A stretch of DNA of 64,000 nt, from contig QGGY01000004.1 in the NCBI GenBank assembly GCA_003148945.1, positions 248,001 to 312,000 on the forward strand. The letters run 5' to 3'. This document shows, one piece after another, positions 17,197 through 27,100 of the stretch. The stretch comes from Murimonas intestini (GTDB lineage Bacteria; Bacillota; Clostridia; Lachnospirales; Lachnospiraceae). Position 1 is the first letter of the stretch. Each line of letters begins with the position of its first letter. The translations under genes were made by a program, and so were the position numbers. Below the pieces are notes generated by a model, which was given only the letters and a program-made list of their open reading frames with translations, ran no database searches and was not told where the DNA came from.

Positions 17197-18980
17197 GAAT
17201 ATTTAAAAAACTTATTTGCTTCCAGTTTAAGACACAGCTGATACTTACCTATGGGCTGTTATTTCTCTTAAGCATTATAGTGATTCAGACATGCACTTCT
17301 TACAGCATAAACCAGATATTTATAAAAGAATATATGAACTCTGATGCCATAGCCCTGGAACAGGTGGCGGACAAGATCAATATTACTTCAGGACAGATCC
17401 ATGACAGCTTTGTGGAATTTTTCTTTGATGACGATATAAATTCGTTTTTTACAGCTAAAGACGAATTTGCGGGTTCTCTTTGGGACTTTTCCACAAGTTC
17501 CTATGAAAACTACGTACTTTTCAACACTGTCTACAGAAAGATCCACACTGCGTCAAACCTGAACCTGAATGAATCAGTATCTCTTTACCTGATAACCCCA
17601 AATGGAGACGCTATATCGTCATCATCAGATAAGGTCGAACACCTACCGGAGCTTTCCAGAGAGATCAGCCGGTCATTTGACAACTCAGAAGGGCGTATTG
17701 TCTGGAAGGGTCCATTTGCAAACAAAGCCTCAATAAGCGCTTTAAACCGTTCACTTTTTCTTATCGGCCGCCTCCAGGACAGAAGAAGCAGAGATGACAT
17801 GGGTTATATCATGGTGGGAATTGAGTCAGACGCTTTTCTGGAATTATTTAAAAACTACCAGCAGGCTCAGGGAAACAGCAGTTTTGCCATACTCTCCCCG
17901 GAGGAGGGCATCATGCTGTCTACAGATGCCCTGGCGGACACTCTGTCAGTTGATTTTATAGAAATGGTCCACGAGGACTCTGCCCCTTCCTGCCAGCTGC
18001 TGTCCAGTAAAGACGGTGACTACTATGTAAATCTTTATCCGCTCAAGCTGACGGGCTGGACCATGGTCCATACTATCAGCCGCACCTCGATCACAGGGAA
18101 GCTGTCCCCTGTCATACTTAATAACTGGCTGATAGCATCAATATTCCTGCTTGTGGGCCTGCTCTTTATTTATCTGATCTCCAGGCTTTTCACAAACCGT
18201 ATTCTCAGGCTTAAAGAGAAAATGGACTGTGCATATGAGGCAGAATTTAAAAATCCCCTCCCTGTAGAAGGAAGGGATGAGATTGCTTATCTGACACACA
18301 GCTACAATGATATGATTCAGATGGTACAGAAATATGCCCGGCAGATCATTGCCTCCCAGGAACAAAAAAGAACTGCTGAATTCAATTTTCTGCAGATGCA
18401 GATAAATACGCACTTTTTATACAATGTACTGAATTCCATAAAAGTCCTGGCACGCCTCAACCGCAACGATGAGATCCGCCAAACCATCACTGCCCTGGTA
18501 CGCCTGTTGAACGCAACCTTATCAAAGCAGGCTGATATCATAAGTGTCGGGCAGGAGTTTGAAAATGTAAAGAATTATTTCTTTCTGCAAAAGCAGATGC
18601 TGCAGTGTAATGTGACCCTTCACCTGGATGCTGACCCTGTAAGCTTGTCCTGCGAAGTTCCAAAGCTGATCCTCCAGCCGCTTGTGGAAAACAGCCTGCT
18701 TCACGGATTATATAACTCAGACGAAGGCCTGATAAATATAAACGCCTTTACTGTAAAAAACGGCGGCCAGACACGGCTGCACATTGCAGTTGAAGACAAC
18801 GGCACGGGAATAGCCCCGGAACGATTTGATGATATCTGGAAAAAAAGCCGCTTCAACAGCATTGGACTTATCAATGTAAAAGAACGGCTTGAGCTCTACT
18901 ACGGAGAATCGGGCAGCCTCAGTATTCAGAACCGCAGTACGGGCGGAACCAGGACCGACATAGCGCTGCCAATCCCATAG
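17193..18980 (+). CDS. YesM-type sensor histidine kinase
   Basis: A 595-residue membrane kinase. A first helix (LILTYGLLFLLSIIVIQTC), a roughly 270-residue extracellular sensor and a second helix (IASIFLLVGLLFIYLIS) are followed by a HAMP linker, the His box (INTHFLYNVLNS, with Thr where Pro is usual) and an ATPase domain (LILQPLVENSLLHG; DNGTGI). It is translated with the regulator it overlaps. Part of its sequence is closely matched by a relic at 32194-32320. Confidence 0.92.
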   Translation: MRIFKKLICFQFKTQLILTYGLLFLLSIIVIQTCTSYSINQIFIKEYMNSDAIALEQVADKINITSGQIHDSFVEFFFDDDINSFFTAKDEFAGSLWDFSTSSYENYVLFNTVYRKIHTASNLNLNESVSLYLITPNGDAISSSSDKVEHLPELSREISRSFDNSEGRIVWKGPFANKASISALNRSLFLIGRLQDRRSRDDMGYIMVGIESDAFLELFKNYQQAQGNSSFAILSPEEGIMLSTDALADTLSVDFIEMVHEDSAPSCQLLSSKDGDYYVNLYPLKLTGWTMVHTISRTSITGKLSPVILNNWLIASIFLLVGLLFIYLISRLFTNRILRLKEKMDCAYEAEFKNPLPVEGRDEIAYLTHSYNDMIQMVQKYARQIIASQEQKRTAEFNFLQMQINTHFLYNVLNSIKVLARLNRNDEIRQTITALVRLLNATLSKQADIISVGQEFENVKNYFFLQKQMLQCNVTLHLDADPVSLSCEVPKLILQPLVENSLLHGLYNSDEGLININAFTVKNGGQTRLHIAVEDNGTGIAPERFDDIWKKSRFNSIGLINVKERLELYYGESGSLSIQNRSTGGTRTDIALPIP

Positions 18981-19007
18981 CCCGCGGGAAAAAATTCTTT
19001 TCTGAAA

Positions 19008-19814
19008 CTACTCCAGAATCTCAGGATGCTTCCATGTAATCACATTCATATGTCCGGCGCTTACCGCCCCGTCTACAGGTATAGCGGCGCCAGTAATATA
19101 TCTGGCCATATCACTTGCCAAAAACAAAGCCAGCCATGCACATTCCTCGGGATTCCCCAAACGGCCGCAAGGGCAGTCTTTTACAAAAAACTGCATTGCC
19201 TGTTCCGGAATTCCTTCAAACATAGAAGTCATTGTGTACCCCGGACAAATGGCGTTAACTGTGATCCCATGCTCCGCATAATCAAGCGCTGCTGCCCTGG
19301 TCATTCCAACCACTCCGAATTTAGTTGCTGTATACAGTGCCTGTCCCCTTTGGGGAAGCAGACCGGCAATGGAAGCAACATTGATCAGAAATCCCCCTTT
19401 ACTTTTTGTTTTTAATATGGCTTCTGCCCCATATTTCATCCCGGCAAATACTCCTTTGCTGTTTAAATCAAAAATATTCTCATAGTCCTCTGTTTCATAT
19501 TCGTGCACAGGTGTACCGCCCATGCCTATCCCCGCATTGCTGACTACGCCATCCAGCCTTCCATAATGCCTGACAGCCTGGTTGATCAACTTTTCAATCT
19601 GTTCCGGTGAACTGCAGTCTGTCTGTATAAAAATTGCATCTCCGCCCTTGTCTTTAATATCCTTTACAACTGCATTGCCCTTCTCCTCGCTTCTTGCTGC
19701 ACATACGACTTTCATACCGTTTTCTGCATAACATTTTGCGATTGCCTCACCAATACCTCTGCTTGCGCCTGTTACAACTGCTACTTTTCCTTCTACACTG
19801 TTAAAATCAATCAT
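19008..19814 (-). CDS. Short-chain dehydrogenase/reductase (SDR)
   Basis: A 268-residue classical SDR with the cofactor motif TGASRGIG, the NAG motif (SNAGIG) and the catalytic Ser/Tyr/Lys set (NVASIAGLL and YTATK), plus the CPG segment that follows. GAGGATATGAG precedes the ATG. It is the last gene of the minus-strand operon C, 19 bases after a GH78 rhamnosidase gene. It could oxidise a released sugar or aglycone hydroxyl; a hydroxysteroid-like substrate cannot be excluded from sequence alone. Confidence 0.9.
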   Translation of the reverse strand: MIDFNSVEGKVAVVTGASRGIGEAIAKCYAENGMKVVCAARSEEKGNAVVKDIKDKGGDAIFIQTDCSSPEQIEKLINQAVRHYGRLDGVVSNAGIGMGGTPVHEYETEDYENIFDLNSKGVFAGMKYGAEAILKTKSKGGFLINVASIAGLLPQRGQALYTATKFGVVGMTRAAALDYAEHGITVNAICPGYTMTSMFEGIPEQAMQFFVKDCPCGRLGNPEECAWLALFLASDMARYITGAAIPVDGAVSAGHMNVITWKHPEILE

Positions 19815-19833
19815 CTCATATCCTCACTTTGTT

Positions 19834-22383
19834 TTAATTTATTAATTTCCTGATAGTATTTAGTCCTGCTGTAAGCATCTGCTCTTCTTTATCGGGTAAA
19901 ATAAGCTTTGCTTCTGTGTTTGGCGGAATCTGTATTTCATAAACCACCATATCCTGCTCATATTTCCATCCGCTGATGATTTCCCCGACCGGAGATTTAT
20001 AGACCGCCTTTGCATACTGCAGCGTTTTGCCCGGCACAGGCTGAATAGTGATGTGATTATCCTGCAGATGGATTCCGCACACCCCCTCAAACAGCCACCC
20101 GCATACTGCTCCATAAGAATAATGGTTTAATGAATTCTTTACTTCTCCTTTTTCATTGATCCCATCCCAATTTTCCCAAATGGTGGTAGCTCCCTTTTTT
20201 ACCGCATAAAGCCAGCCAGGCATGGTATCCTGGAGCAATAGTCTATAAGCAGTTTCCAGATACCCATATTCCGCCAATACTGGACACAGGGAAGGCGTTG
20301 ACAAAAATCCTGTATTCAGATGATAGTCATTGCGGATCACCAGCTGGTTTAATTCTGCAGCTGCCTGCGATTTCTCTTTCTCATTTAATAAATCAAAAGA
20401 AATGGCACGTACATAATCTGCCTGTCTGTCAGACTTTATTTTCCCATCCTCTGTTGCAATAAACCGAAACGCTTCTTTAGCCTTTTCGGCTGTATTTCGA
20501 TAGTGGTCAGCCTCATCCTCATGTCCCAAAATTTGGGCAATATCGGCAAGCAGCCTGCCGGAATAGGAAAAATAGGCAGTTGCAACCTTTCCCTGAGGGG
20601 TACGCATAGCCATGGTACTCTCCACATCCGGCTCACACCATTCTCCATAATCCACTCCTGTTTCAATTGTATAGTCCCTATATGGATTTTTTTTCAGCCT
20701 TTTTATCGGATTGAGAGGTTTCTGTTTAGCTCTGCCTTCCAGAAAACGGTACCACTTTTTCATCATTTCATAGTTTTCTTCCAGAATACGCCTGTCCCCA
20801 TATCTCTGATACAAAGTATACGGTACTATAATACAGGCATCACCCCAGCCCACAGAACCGGCAAGCATCCCGGAAAAGAAGCCCGGAACATTATTCTTTG
20901 GCGCTATATTTGCCACTTTTCCGTCTTCATACTGGTTGAGACGGCATTCTCCCAGCCATTTACGGATCACCGGATAACAATCTGCCAAAAATATACCTGT
21001 CCCGGCAAACACTCCCATGTCTCCTGTCCATGCCGCCCGCTCTCTGGTTGGACAATCCGTAGGCACATCACAGAAATTAGACTTTAAGCTCCAGACACTG
21101 TTTCTGACAAGCTGATTCACCCTTTGATCAGAACACTCAAAAGAGCCGAGCTGCTCCATATCTGAATACACTGCAATGGAGGTGAATTCTGCACCGCGCA
21201 GGTCTATATCTGTCACTACCTTCGCATAGCGGAATCCCCAGATAGTGAAACGGGATTTATAATAGTTCTCTCCTTCCCGGCATATGTAGGTTACTTTCTG
21301 CTCTGTCCCCCCTTCCTTATGCCGCTTCCGGTCCTGAAAATTTTCTGTTGTAAAATTCCCGTTTTCATCCAGTGTCTCCCCATGTATTAACACTATTTTA
21401 TCCCCTGCATGGGCGGTCAAAGAAAATTCCACATAACCGGCCAGATTCTGTCCATAGTCAATCACAGTATCCCCGTTTGGCGTCTGGATGATCTTCCCCG
21501 GAAAACGTTCCTTTTCTCTGACAGCCAGACTGTTGGAGCACACAAAGTTATCTGTACCGAAATCGGCCGTCCGCACAGGATGGTAATCTGTAATTTCTTC
21601 TATTGTGGCGTCATAAACTTCTCCCTGCTGCATATCATTTTCCCGGAGAGGACCGTGCTGTGACGCCAGCCACGTTTCATCTGATACACATATGGGCTTA
21701 CCGTCCGCCTCCAGCTGAAAATACAGACCGATATCTTCCCCGTAAAGGTTTCTGTCACCGTCAACGCCAGAGCAGCTTCTGTACCATCCGTCCCCTAAAA
21801 TGACCTGAACTTCATTTTCCCCTTCCTTTAAAAGTTCTGTCACATCGTAAGTCTGATATGCCAGGCTCCTGTCATATGTGCTGCTTCCCGGTGCCAGCAC
21901 AAAATCTCCTGCTCTTTCCCCGTTCAGCCAGACTTCATATAACCCGTGGCTGGTGACATATAATCTGGCGCAGTCCGTTTTCGGAGCTTCAAATATCTTT
22001 TTCAGATAACTTGCCGGTTTATGTATCTTAGGATCACATTCTAATTCTGGATTGATCCATTTTGCAGCAAACTCCTCTTTATCCAGGATACCCATCTCAA
22101 AAAATGCCGGGGTACTCCACTCTCCAATGCGGTCATCCTCATCCCATAGACGGACCTTCCAAAGAATACGCTGCCTGCTCTTAACTTCTGCACCAAACAA
22201 CACATTCATCTTACTTCCTGCTGTTTTCCCGCTGTTCCAAAGGATTCTTCCCTCTGATTCTGCCTGTATCTCATATGCAGTCTGCTTTATCCCATCCAGG
22301 CAGTTCCATGACAGATAAGGCGGCCTGCTGTCTATACCCAGAGGGTTTTTCAAATGTTCTGTCTTTAAATTGATCGCTCTCAT
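19834..22383 (-). CDS. Alpha-L-rhamnosidase, GH78
   Basis: An 849-residue enzyme with the GH78 layout: an N-terminal beta-sandwich starting NPLGIDSRPPYLSW, a carbohydrate-binding beta domain (YVTSHGLYEVWLNG), and an (alpha/alpha)6 barrel carrying the DCPTRERAAWTGDMG motif with the expected acidic catalytic residues. A C-terminal beta domain ends the protein. It removes terminal alpha-L-rhamnose from plant glycosides or pectic side chains. No signal peptide is seen, so it acts inside the cell. Its ATG overlaps the stop of the GH43 gene as ATGA. Confidence 0.93.
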   Translation of the reverse strand: MRAINLKTEHLKNPLGIDSRPPYLSWNCLDGIKQTAYEIQAESEGRILWNSGKTAGSKMNVLFGAEVKSRQRILWKVRLWDEDDRIGEWSTPAFFEMGILDKEEFAAKWINPELECDPKIHKPASYLKKIFEAPKTDCARLYVTSHGLYEVWLNGERAGDFVLAPGSSTYDRSLAYQTYDVTELLKEGENEVQVILGDGWYRSCSGVDGDRNLYGEDIGLYFQLEADGKPICVSDETWLASQHGPLRENDMQQGEVYDATIEEITDYHPVRTADFGTDNFVCSNSLAVREKERFPGKIIQTPNGDTVIDYGQNLAGYVEFSLTAHAGDKIVLIHGETLDENGNFTTENFQDRKRHKEGGTEQKVTYICREGENYYKSRFTIWGFRYAKVVTDIDLRGAEFTSIAVYSDMEQLGSFECSDQRVNQLVRNSVWSLKSNFCDVPTDCPTRERAAWTGDMGVFAGTGIFLADCYPVIRKWLGECRLNQYEDGKVANIAPKNNVPGFFSGMLAGSVGWGDACIIVPYTLYQRYGDRRILEENYEMMKKWYRFLEGRAKQKPLNPIKRLKKNPYRDYTIETGVDYGEWCEPDVESTMAMRTPQGKVATAYFSYSGRLLADIAQILGHEDEADHYRNTAEKAKEAFRFIATEDGKIKSDRQADYVRAISFDLLNEKEKSQAAAELNQLVIRNDYHLNTGFLSTPSLCPVLAEYGYLETAYRLLLQDTMPGWLYAVKKGATTIWENWDGINEKGEVKNSLNHYSYGAVCGWLFEGVCGIHLQDNHITIQPVPGKTLQYAKAVYKSPVGEIISGWKYEQDMVVYEIQIPPNTEAKLILPDKEEQMLTAGLNTIRKLIN

Positions 22384-24218
22384 AATTTCACAACGTTTCC
22401 TTTTCTGATACCATTCTCATTAAATGAATCCACGCGCACAAAATAATCCTGTGACTTCACCAGCGCCCCTATCCGCTTCGATATAACGGCCTCCCGATTT
22501 TCCCGGATGTCCTCCACGCTGCGATAAATCTGATAACTGTGATAAAGCTTATCTTTTTCATGTCCCCAGAGTATATTCCAGCCTGCTGCATCCTTTTTCC
22601 CATCGACCGACACTGTCAGATCCAGTCCATCTCTGCTTCTTTTTGCACGATACACTGGAACTTCCGGTTTTTCGCCCCTTCCTGTCCCGAAGATACGAAG
22701 ACCGGAAATACATGGCTTTGCATCATAAGGCACTTCCAAAATTGTGAGCCGGACATACCGGGCGGAGATTCCCTTTTCCCTGACAATAAAATCATGGGGG
22801 AGATCTGTCTGGGCAGAGGATTTGTCCTCGATCATAAAATAATGTTCTTTGTCAAGAGATCCTTCTAATTTCCACCGTGTCCTCAGTTCCCGTTCTTCGA
22901 TGTAACGCGGCTGGGTAGCGCTTCCCCCGATTTTTCCCGGTGCAGGGATTTCAAGTGCATCGTCTGCGAAATTTATCTGTACTGCCCTTACATCCATTTC
23001 TTTTTCCAGATCTATCTCCAGCCAATGTCCGCTCCTGTTGTCCTCTGCCCTCCACCAATTCGTCGCATCTTCATTTACCGCCTTATCTGCTTCTTTTCCT
23101 TCTTCGCTGGAAGAGGCCTTAGCAGGCTTTGCATAACTGAGGAGATACCATTGTGGTTCTGACCAGGGATCAAACCTGCCATCCCGGACAGCTATGGGCC
23201 AGTCCCCGTAGTTTTGATTACAAAACAGCTCTCCGTCCCTGTCATAACCTGCCGGCCAGATCCCAACACGGCGTTCAAACTGATGATTGACGCTGATTCT
23301 CATAGTTGACGCGTGCCACAGATTTTCTTCTCTGTCCCTCATGGTGGAGCCATGTCCGGCGCCCGGCATAAAACCTCCCGGGTGATAAGAATATGGGTTG
23401 TTTTTGGCAAGGGTAAACGGCCCCAACGGTGAATGGGATATATATACACCGTCTGCATAGACGTTATACTCTGCTCCCGGGCAGGCATACTGCAGATAAT
23501 ATATCCCCTCATGCTTATCCATCCATGGCCCTTCTATAAACGGCTGTCTTGTAAACATCCCTTTGATCTGCGGAAGATACTGTTTTGGAAGTTCCTCTTC
23601 CTTCATCCCGCTCTGTTTTATAAATCCCCGGTACATCTGTTCTATCTCCGCCTCACTGCGTGGAAATTCACTGTTATCGGCCCCCATGCGTTCATAACCT
23701 CTTTCATAGGGCGCACCCGTCAAAAGTTCTATTCTCTCCGTCTTAGGCAGCATTGTTTCCGGCTCCAACTCCACGCCCCATATTGGCGTAATATTGGAAC
23801 ACCCCCAGTAAAAATAGATTTTTCCATCGTCATCAAAAAACAAATTAGGGTCCCAAAAATCAAAGCTCCCCTTTATTTCCTCATAGGGTCCCCGGATGAT
23901 ATCTTTTGTCCTGTAGTAGTTACATACTTCTCCCTTTTTAGAGGCACAAAAATATACATAGTCACCGCATACCCGTACATCCGGGGCATAATCATACAGA
24001 GGCAGATTCTCCGGCAGCCGGTGTGACTGCCAGTCCACCATATCTTCAGATACCCAGACACTCAGATTCATGGATGCAAATATATAATATTTTCCCTGAA
24101 ACAGAATCATAGAAGGATCAGCCGCTTCCCTGTCAATCTGCAGCTTCCCGTGAGCACGCGGATCCATATTAAACTGATAGCGATAAGGGACATTGATGGG
24201 ATTGCAATAATATTTCAT
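22380..24218 (-). CDS. GH43 glycosidase with C-terminal discoidin-type domain
   Basis: A 612-residue protein. The five-bladed propeller of GH43 is indicated by D34 in AADPSMI (base), DPNLFFDDDGK (pKa-tuning Asp) and EGPW (acid). After about residue 365 comes an F5/8 type C or CBM32-like domain (NWWRAEDNRSGHWLEIDLEK; KGISARYVRLTI) and a short fibronectin-like tail. Family members cleave arabinofuranosyl, xylosyl or galactosyl bonds. I start at the second Met, seven bases from AAGGAG; the first ATG is too close to it. It lies between the GH1 and GH78 genes, and has no signal peptide. Confidence 0.88.
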   Translation of the reverse strand: MKYYCNPINVPYRYQFNMDPRAHGKLQIDREAADPSMILFQGKYYIFASMNLSVWVSEDMVDWQSHRLPENLPLYDYAPDVRVCGDYVYFCASKKGEVCNYYRTKDIIRGPYEEIKGSFDFWDPNLFFDDDGKIYFYWGCSNITPIWGVELEPETMLPKTERIELLTGAPYERGYERMGADNSEFPRSEAEIEQMYRGFIKQSGMKEEELPKQYLPQIKGMFTRQPFIEGPWMDKHEGIYYLQYACPGAEYNVYADGVYISHSPLGPFTLAKNNPYSYHPGGFMPGAGHGSTMRDREENLWHASTMRISVNHQFERRVGIWPAGYDRDGELFCNQNYGDWPIAVRDGRFDPWSEPQWYLLSYAKPAKASSSEEGKEADKAVNEDATNWWRAEDNRSGHWLEIDLEKEMDVRAVQINFADDALEIPAPGKIGGSATQPRYIEERELRTRWKLEGSLDKEHYFMIEDKSSAQTDLPHDFIVREKGISARYVRLTILEVPYDAKPCISGLRIFGTGRGEKPEVPVYRAKRSRDGLDLTVSVDGKKDAAGWNILWGHEKDKLYHSYQIYRSVEDIRENREAVISKRIGALVKSQDYFVRVDSFNENGIRKGNVVKL

Positions 24219-24248
24219 ATACATACTCCTTTTCCCGAAATTTACTTC

Positions 24249-25571
24249 CTATAAACATCCTAAATAGGCAAGGCTCGGCTTTGGGTTTCTTTTCTGTGTG
24301 TCCCGGTCCACTGCCGCCAGGCCGAAAGTCATAGAATAACCCTTCTGCCACTCAAAATTATCCAGCAGTGACCAGTAAAAATACCCTTTCACGGGAATCC
24401 CATCTGCGATGCATTGTGCGACTCCATCAGTGGCAGAGGCAATGAAATCAACTCGTTTCCTGTCATCTTCCACAGCAATTCCATTTTCTGTCACAATAAC
24501 AGGTATCTGAAGCTCCTCATATACCCTTCGGATACATCTTTCCAGGGCCTGGGGATATATCTCGTAATCCATCTGTGTCAGCTCGGCTTCTGCGGGGGCA
24601 GCACATATTCCATCAGAGTCATATACCGAACGGGTGTAATTCTGAAGGCCAAAGAAATCATCATCCCGGATAAAAGGCGTATAATGCAGGAACTCTTCCT
24701 CCCACTCCAGGGCTGCCTTTTCTTCCCCGCCTTTTTTTGCCTGAATATCATGCAAAGATAAGGTAATTCCCACCTGAAGCTGGGGATTTACTTCTTTTAT
24801 TGCTTTTTTGGCCGCCTGATGCGCTTTCATAATAAGCATATCGCCTTTTTGTGTTCTGGCACTCACAAACACCTGTGGTTCCGGGGTTTTAAACACTTCT
24901 ATATTTTCCTCTCTCTGCTTATTCATGTTTTCCATCATTTTCTGCATATTCAAGCCCACCTGCACGGCTCCCTCTGCATCTTTTGCAGTCTCTTTTGCCG
25001 TCGCTTCCACTGCTTTACCTGCGCCGGTGTTCTTCATTTTCGCCATCATCTGTGCCTGATACCTGGCAGAGATGGCTGCAATCTGCAGCCCCATATTGGC
25101 TTCATTGATCGTGCAGACATAATGCATAAAGGAACCTAACTGTTCCACCACATATCTGCAGTAGCGTGCAAACAGCTCCACTGTTTCTTCCTGCTCCCAG
25201 CCGCCCTTTTCAATCAGCCATTTGGGCGATGTAAAGTGGTGCAGGGTCACAACAGGTTCTATGCCATACTTTTGGCAGCACTCTAATACTTTCCTGTAAT
25301 GTTCAATTTCTCTATCATCAAATTTCCCCTGCTCCGGCTCTATCCTGGCCCATTCCACGGAAAAACGGTAGGCATTTAGCCCGGCCTCTGCCATCATTTT
25401 GATATCTTCCTCATACCGGTGATAATGGTCAACGGCATCCAGCGACGGTTCAGTAAAAGATGAATATTTCATATGCTCCATTGCCCAATAATCACTGTTT
25501 ATATTGTTTCCCTCTACCTGATGAGCCGCAGTTGCTGCTCCTTTTAAAAAACCTTTTGGAAATTTACTCAT
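24249..25571 (-). CDS. GH1 beta-glycosidase
   Basis: A 440-residue enzyme. It shows the GH1 start (FLKGAATAAHQVEGN), HHFTSPKWLIEKGGW, acid/base E157 in TINEAN (the usual NEP proline is Ala), nucleophile E362 in VTENG and the terminal WSLLDNFEW. It should hydrolyse beta-glucosides or related bonds with retention. Between E157 and about residue 245 lies a Lys/Glu/Ala/Met-rich helical segment about twice the usual length there. It overlaps the epimerase gene by eight bases and is cytoplasmic. Confidence 0.92.
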   Translation of the reverse strand: MSKFPKGFLKGAATAAHQVEGNNINSDYWAMEHMKYSSFTEPSLDAVDHYHRYEEDIKMMAEAGLNAYRFSVEWARIEPEQGKFDDREIEHYRKVLECCQKYGIEPVVTLHHFTSPKWLIEKGGWEQEETVELFARYCRYVVEQLGSFMHYVCTINEANMGLQIAAISARYQAQMMAKMKNTGAGKAVEATAKETAKDAEGAVQVGLNMQKMMENMNKQREENIEVFKTPEPQVFVSARTQKGDMLIMKAHQAAKKAIKEVNPQLQVGITLSLHDIQAKKGGEEKAALEWEEEFLHYTPFIRDDDFFGLQNYTRSVYDSDGICAAPAEAELTQMDYEIYPQALERCIRRVYEELQIPVIVTENGIAVEDDRKRVDFIASATDGVAQCIADGIPVKGYFYWSLLDNFEWQKGYSMTFGLAAVDRDTQKRNPKPSLAYLGCL

Positions 25572-26433
25572 GGTTCTCCTCCTGTCTTATCTGCTGATTT
25601 AGAAATTCTGCACTTACCTGCAGTGACTTTACCGGGGATGCATCCACCCAGTTTTTATGACTTTCCAATATGACCGCTTCTGTCCTTACACTGAGAGCCT
25701 GACGGATCAGCTCCTCCAGATCCATATTGCCATACCCCAGTTCCATGCTGTCTGATTTTAATATGGGTGTCATTGACGGGCCTGTTATTCTGCTTCCCCG
25801 GTCATTGATATGATATAACCTCATCCTTTCTCCCAGCTTTTTCATGAGGGCAATGGCAGAAACTCCTGCCTCCGCCGGCCAGTAGGAATCCAGTTCAAAA
25901 TTCACACAGGATGGGTCCGTCTCCCCTATGATCAGGTCATATGCCGTTTTTCCAGGTTCTATTTTCCTGAATTCACAATTATGATTGTGGTATAACAGCT
26001 GGATTCCTGCCTCCTTAAGTATTCCTCCGGCGTGGTTTAAATCCTTTGTCAGTTTTTCCACAGCTTTCCTGTCCGAATAATCAAACCGGTACATCCCGGT
26101 AATGACCACTTTATCTGTTCCAAACTTCTCAGCTTCTCTGATAACAGTCTCAGGTTCCCTTTCAATAGTTCCCAGATCCTCGTGTATACTGACACATTCC
26201 AGTTTTGACCGCTGCATCAATTCTTTCCATTCAAAATTTCCCCCTTTTCCCACCGGCATGCCCGCTGCTTTTGTCAGAATACGTACCATAAAAGAGGAAG
26301 GACGAATCATAAACCCGTTCAGTTCAATTCCGTCATATCCTGCTTCTTTTATCTTTTTTAATGTTTCCAATGCCTGTTTCTCATTTTTAGTAACGGTCCC
26401 AAGCATAATCTGCTGAACTGCTTTCTTTGTCAT
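25564..26433 (-). CDS. Sugar phosphate isomerase/epimerase family TIM-barrel protein
   Basis: A 289-residue AP-endonuclease-2-like protein with the family's metal-site and barrel motifs (GYDGIELNG, HNHNCEFRK, NFELDSYWPAEAG, LYHINDRG, VILESHKN). Such proteins isomerise keto-sugars, or act on 3-keto-glycosides as lyase-like partners of Gfo/Idh oxidoreductases. The start at MTKKAVQQ follows GAGGAATAAAG. It is the first gene of the minus-strand operon C, so it is co-expressed with GH1, GH43, GH78 and the SDR. Confidence 0.87.
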   Translation of the reverse strand: MTKKAVQQIMLGTVTKNEKQALETLKKIKEAGYDGIELNGFMIRPSSFMVRILTKAAGMPVGKGGNFEWKELMQRSKLECVSIHEDLGTIEREPETVIREAEKFGTDKVVITGMYRFDYSDRKAVEKLTKDLNHAGGILKEAGIQLLYHNHNCEFRKIEPGKTAYDLIIGETDPSCVNFELDSYWPAEAGVSAIALMKKLGERMRLYHINDRGSRITGPSMTPILKSDSMELGYGNMDLEELIRQALSVRTEAVILESHKNWVDASPVKSLQVSAEFLNQQIRQEENHE

Positions 26434-26516
26434 CTGCTTTATTCCTCTTTTCCTCATCTTACATGGCAACTGTCCGTTGTCTTCGCTTCTGCATACATAA
26501 AATAATTTTTGATAGT

Positions 26517-26590
26517 TTTATATTAAAACTGAATAGACTTTTTTGTGTTTTTCTATTCATTTTTATGTTCATTTATTCATGTTATTTCAT
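26517..26590 (-). promoter_or_regulatory. Promoter region of operon C with TTCAT repeats
   Basis: On the minus strand TATAAA at 26522-26517 can act as a -10 box. Upstream of it, TTCAT (plus-strand reading) is repeated at 26556, 26568, 26576 and 26586. The first two are part of TTCATTTTTATGTTCAT (26556-26572), which recurs exactly at 28324-28340. The spacing of about one helix turn and the position -35 to -80 suit an AraC-type activator, which is encoded next door. The rest of the 288-base divergent gap is AT-rich without another gene. Confidence 0.5.
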
Positions 26591-26721
26591 GCGATACTTA
26601 AATAATAAATATTATCTTTAATATTCTAACATGGTAATTATCCCCTCTGTGCTAAACTGTTACCGTTAAGCGCCTGCACAGTTATATATAAAAATACAAT
26701 CCAAAGAAAGGTGATATCATT

Positions 26722-26949
26722 ATGCATTTAAAAGAAAATTGCTGCCTTGAAAACTTTCTGATCAGAGTAAAAGAATGTCAGTCCAAGGTTACCTTTGAAA
26801 CTCCAGAGGGAGATGTCCTGGCTATAAAAAGCACATTAAGCCAATACATTTTCGTATCTCTGCAATTCCAGCCTGCACTGCTAAGCAGCGGCATCATCAG
26901 ATGTGAAGATATAAAAGATTATGAATTGCTGAAAGATTTTTTGTGCTGA
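26722..26949 (+). CDS. Small conserved-looking protein of unknown function
   Basis: A 75-residue protein preceded by AAAGGTGAT at a good distance from the ATG. The pattern VTFETPEGDVLAIKSTLSQY resembles a family of short Clostridia proteins often given the name polyA polymerase without support; I recognise the resemblance from memory and cannot verify it. It has no signal peptide or membrane segment. It lies upstream of the AraC gene on the same strand and may share its transcript. Confidence 0.6.
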   Translation: MHLKENCCLENFLIRVKECQSKVTFETPEGDVLAIKSTLSQYIFVSLQFQPALLSSGIIRCEDIKDYELLKDFLC

Positions 26950-27100
26950 TATGTATTACAATTTTTCAAGATATGCGCTATAGTAAATATACGCAACTGC
27001 TCAGTACCTTCACAGTTACTACAGTGAATGCACCGACTTGCCCAATAGTTACGAATATACTAACATATTTGCTGGTTTTACGCGCTGGAGGATTATTAAT

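Noticed and set aside
23433-24026. Long plus-strand open frame (197 codons) opposite the GH43 gene
   Set aside because: It is an antisense shadow of a well-supported enzyme gene, with no ribosome site and with cysteine- and proline-rich random-looking content.
24249-25571. GH1 enzyme as catalytically dead because NEP reads NEA
   Set aside because: The acid/base Glu and the nucleophile Glu (VTENG) are both present; only the following proline differs.
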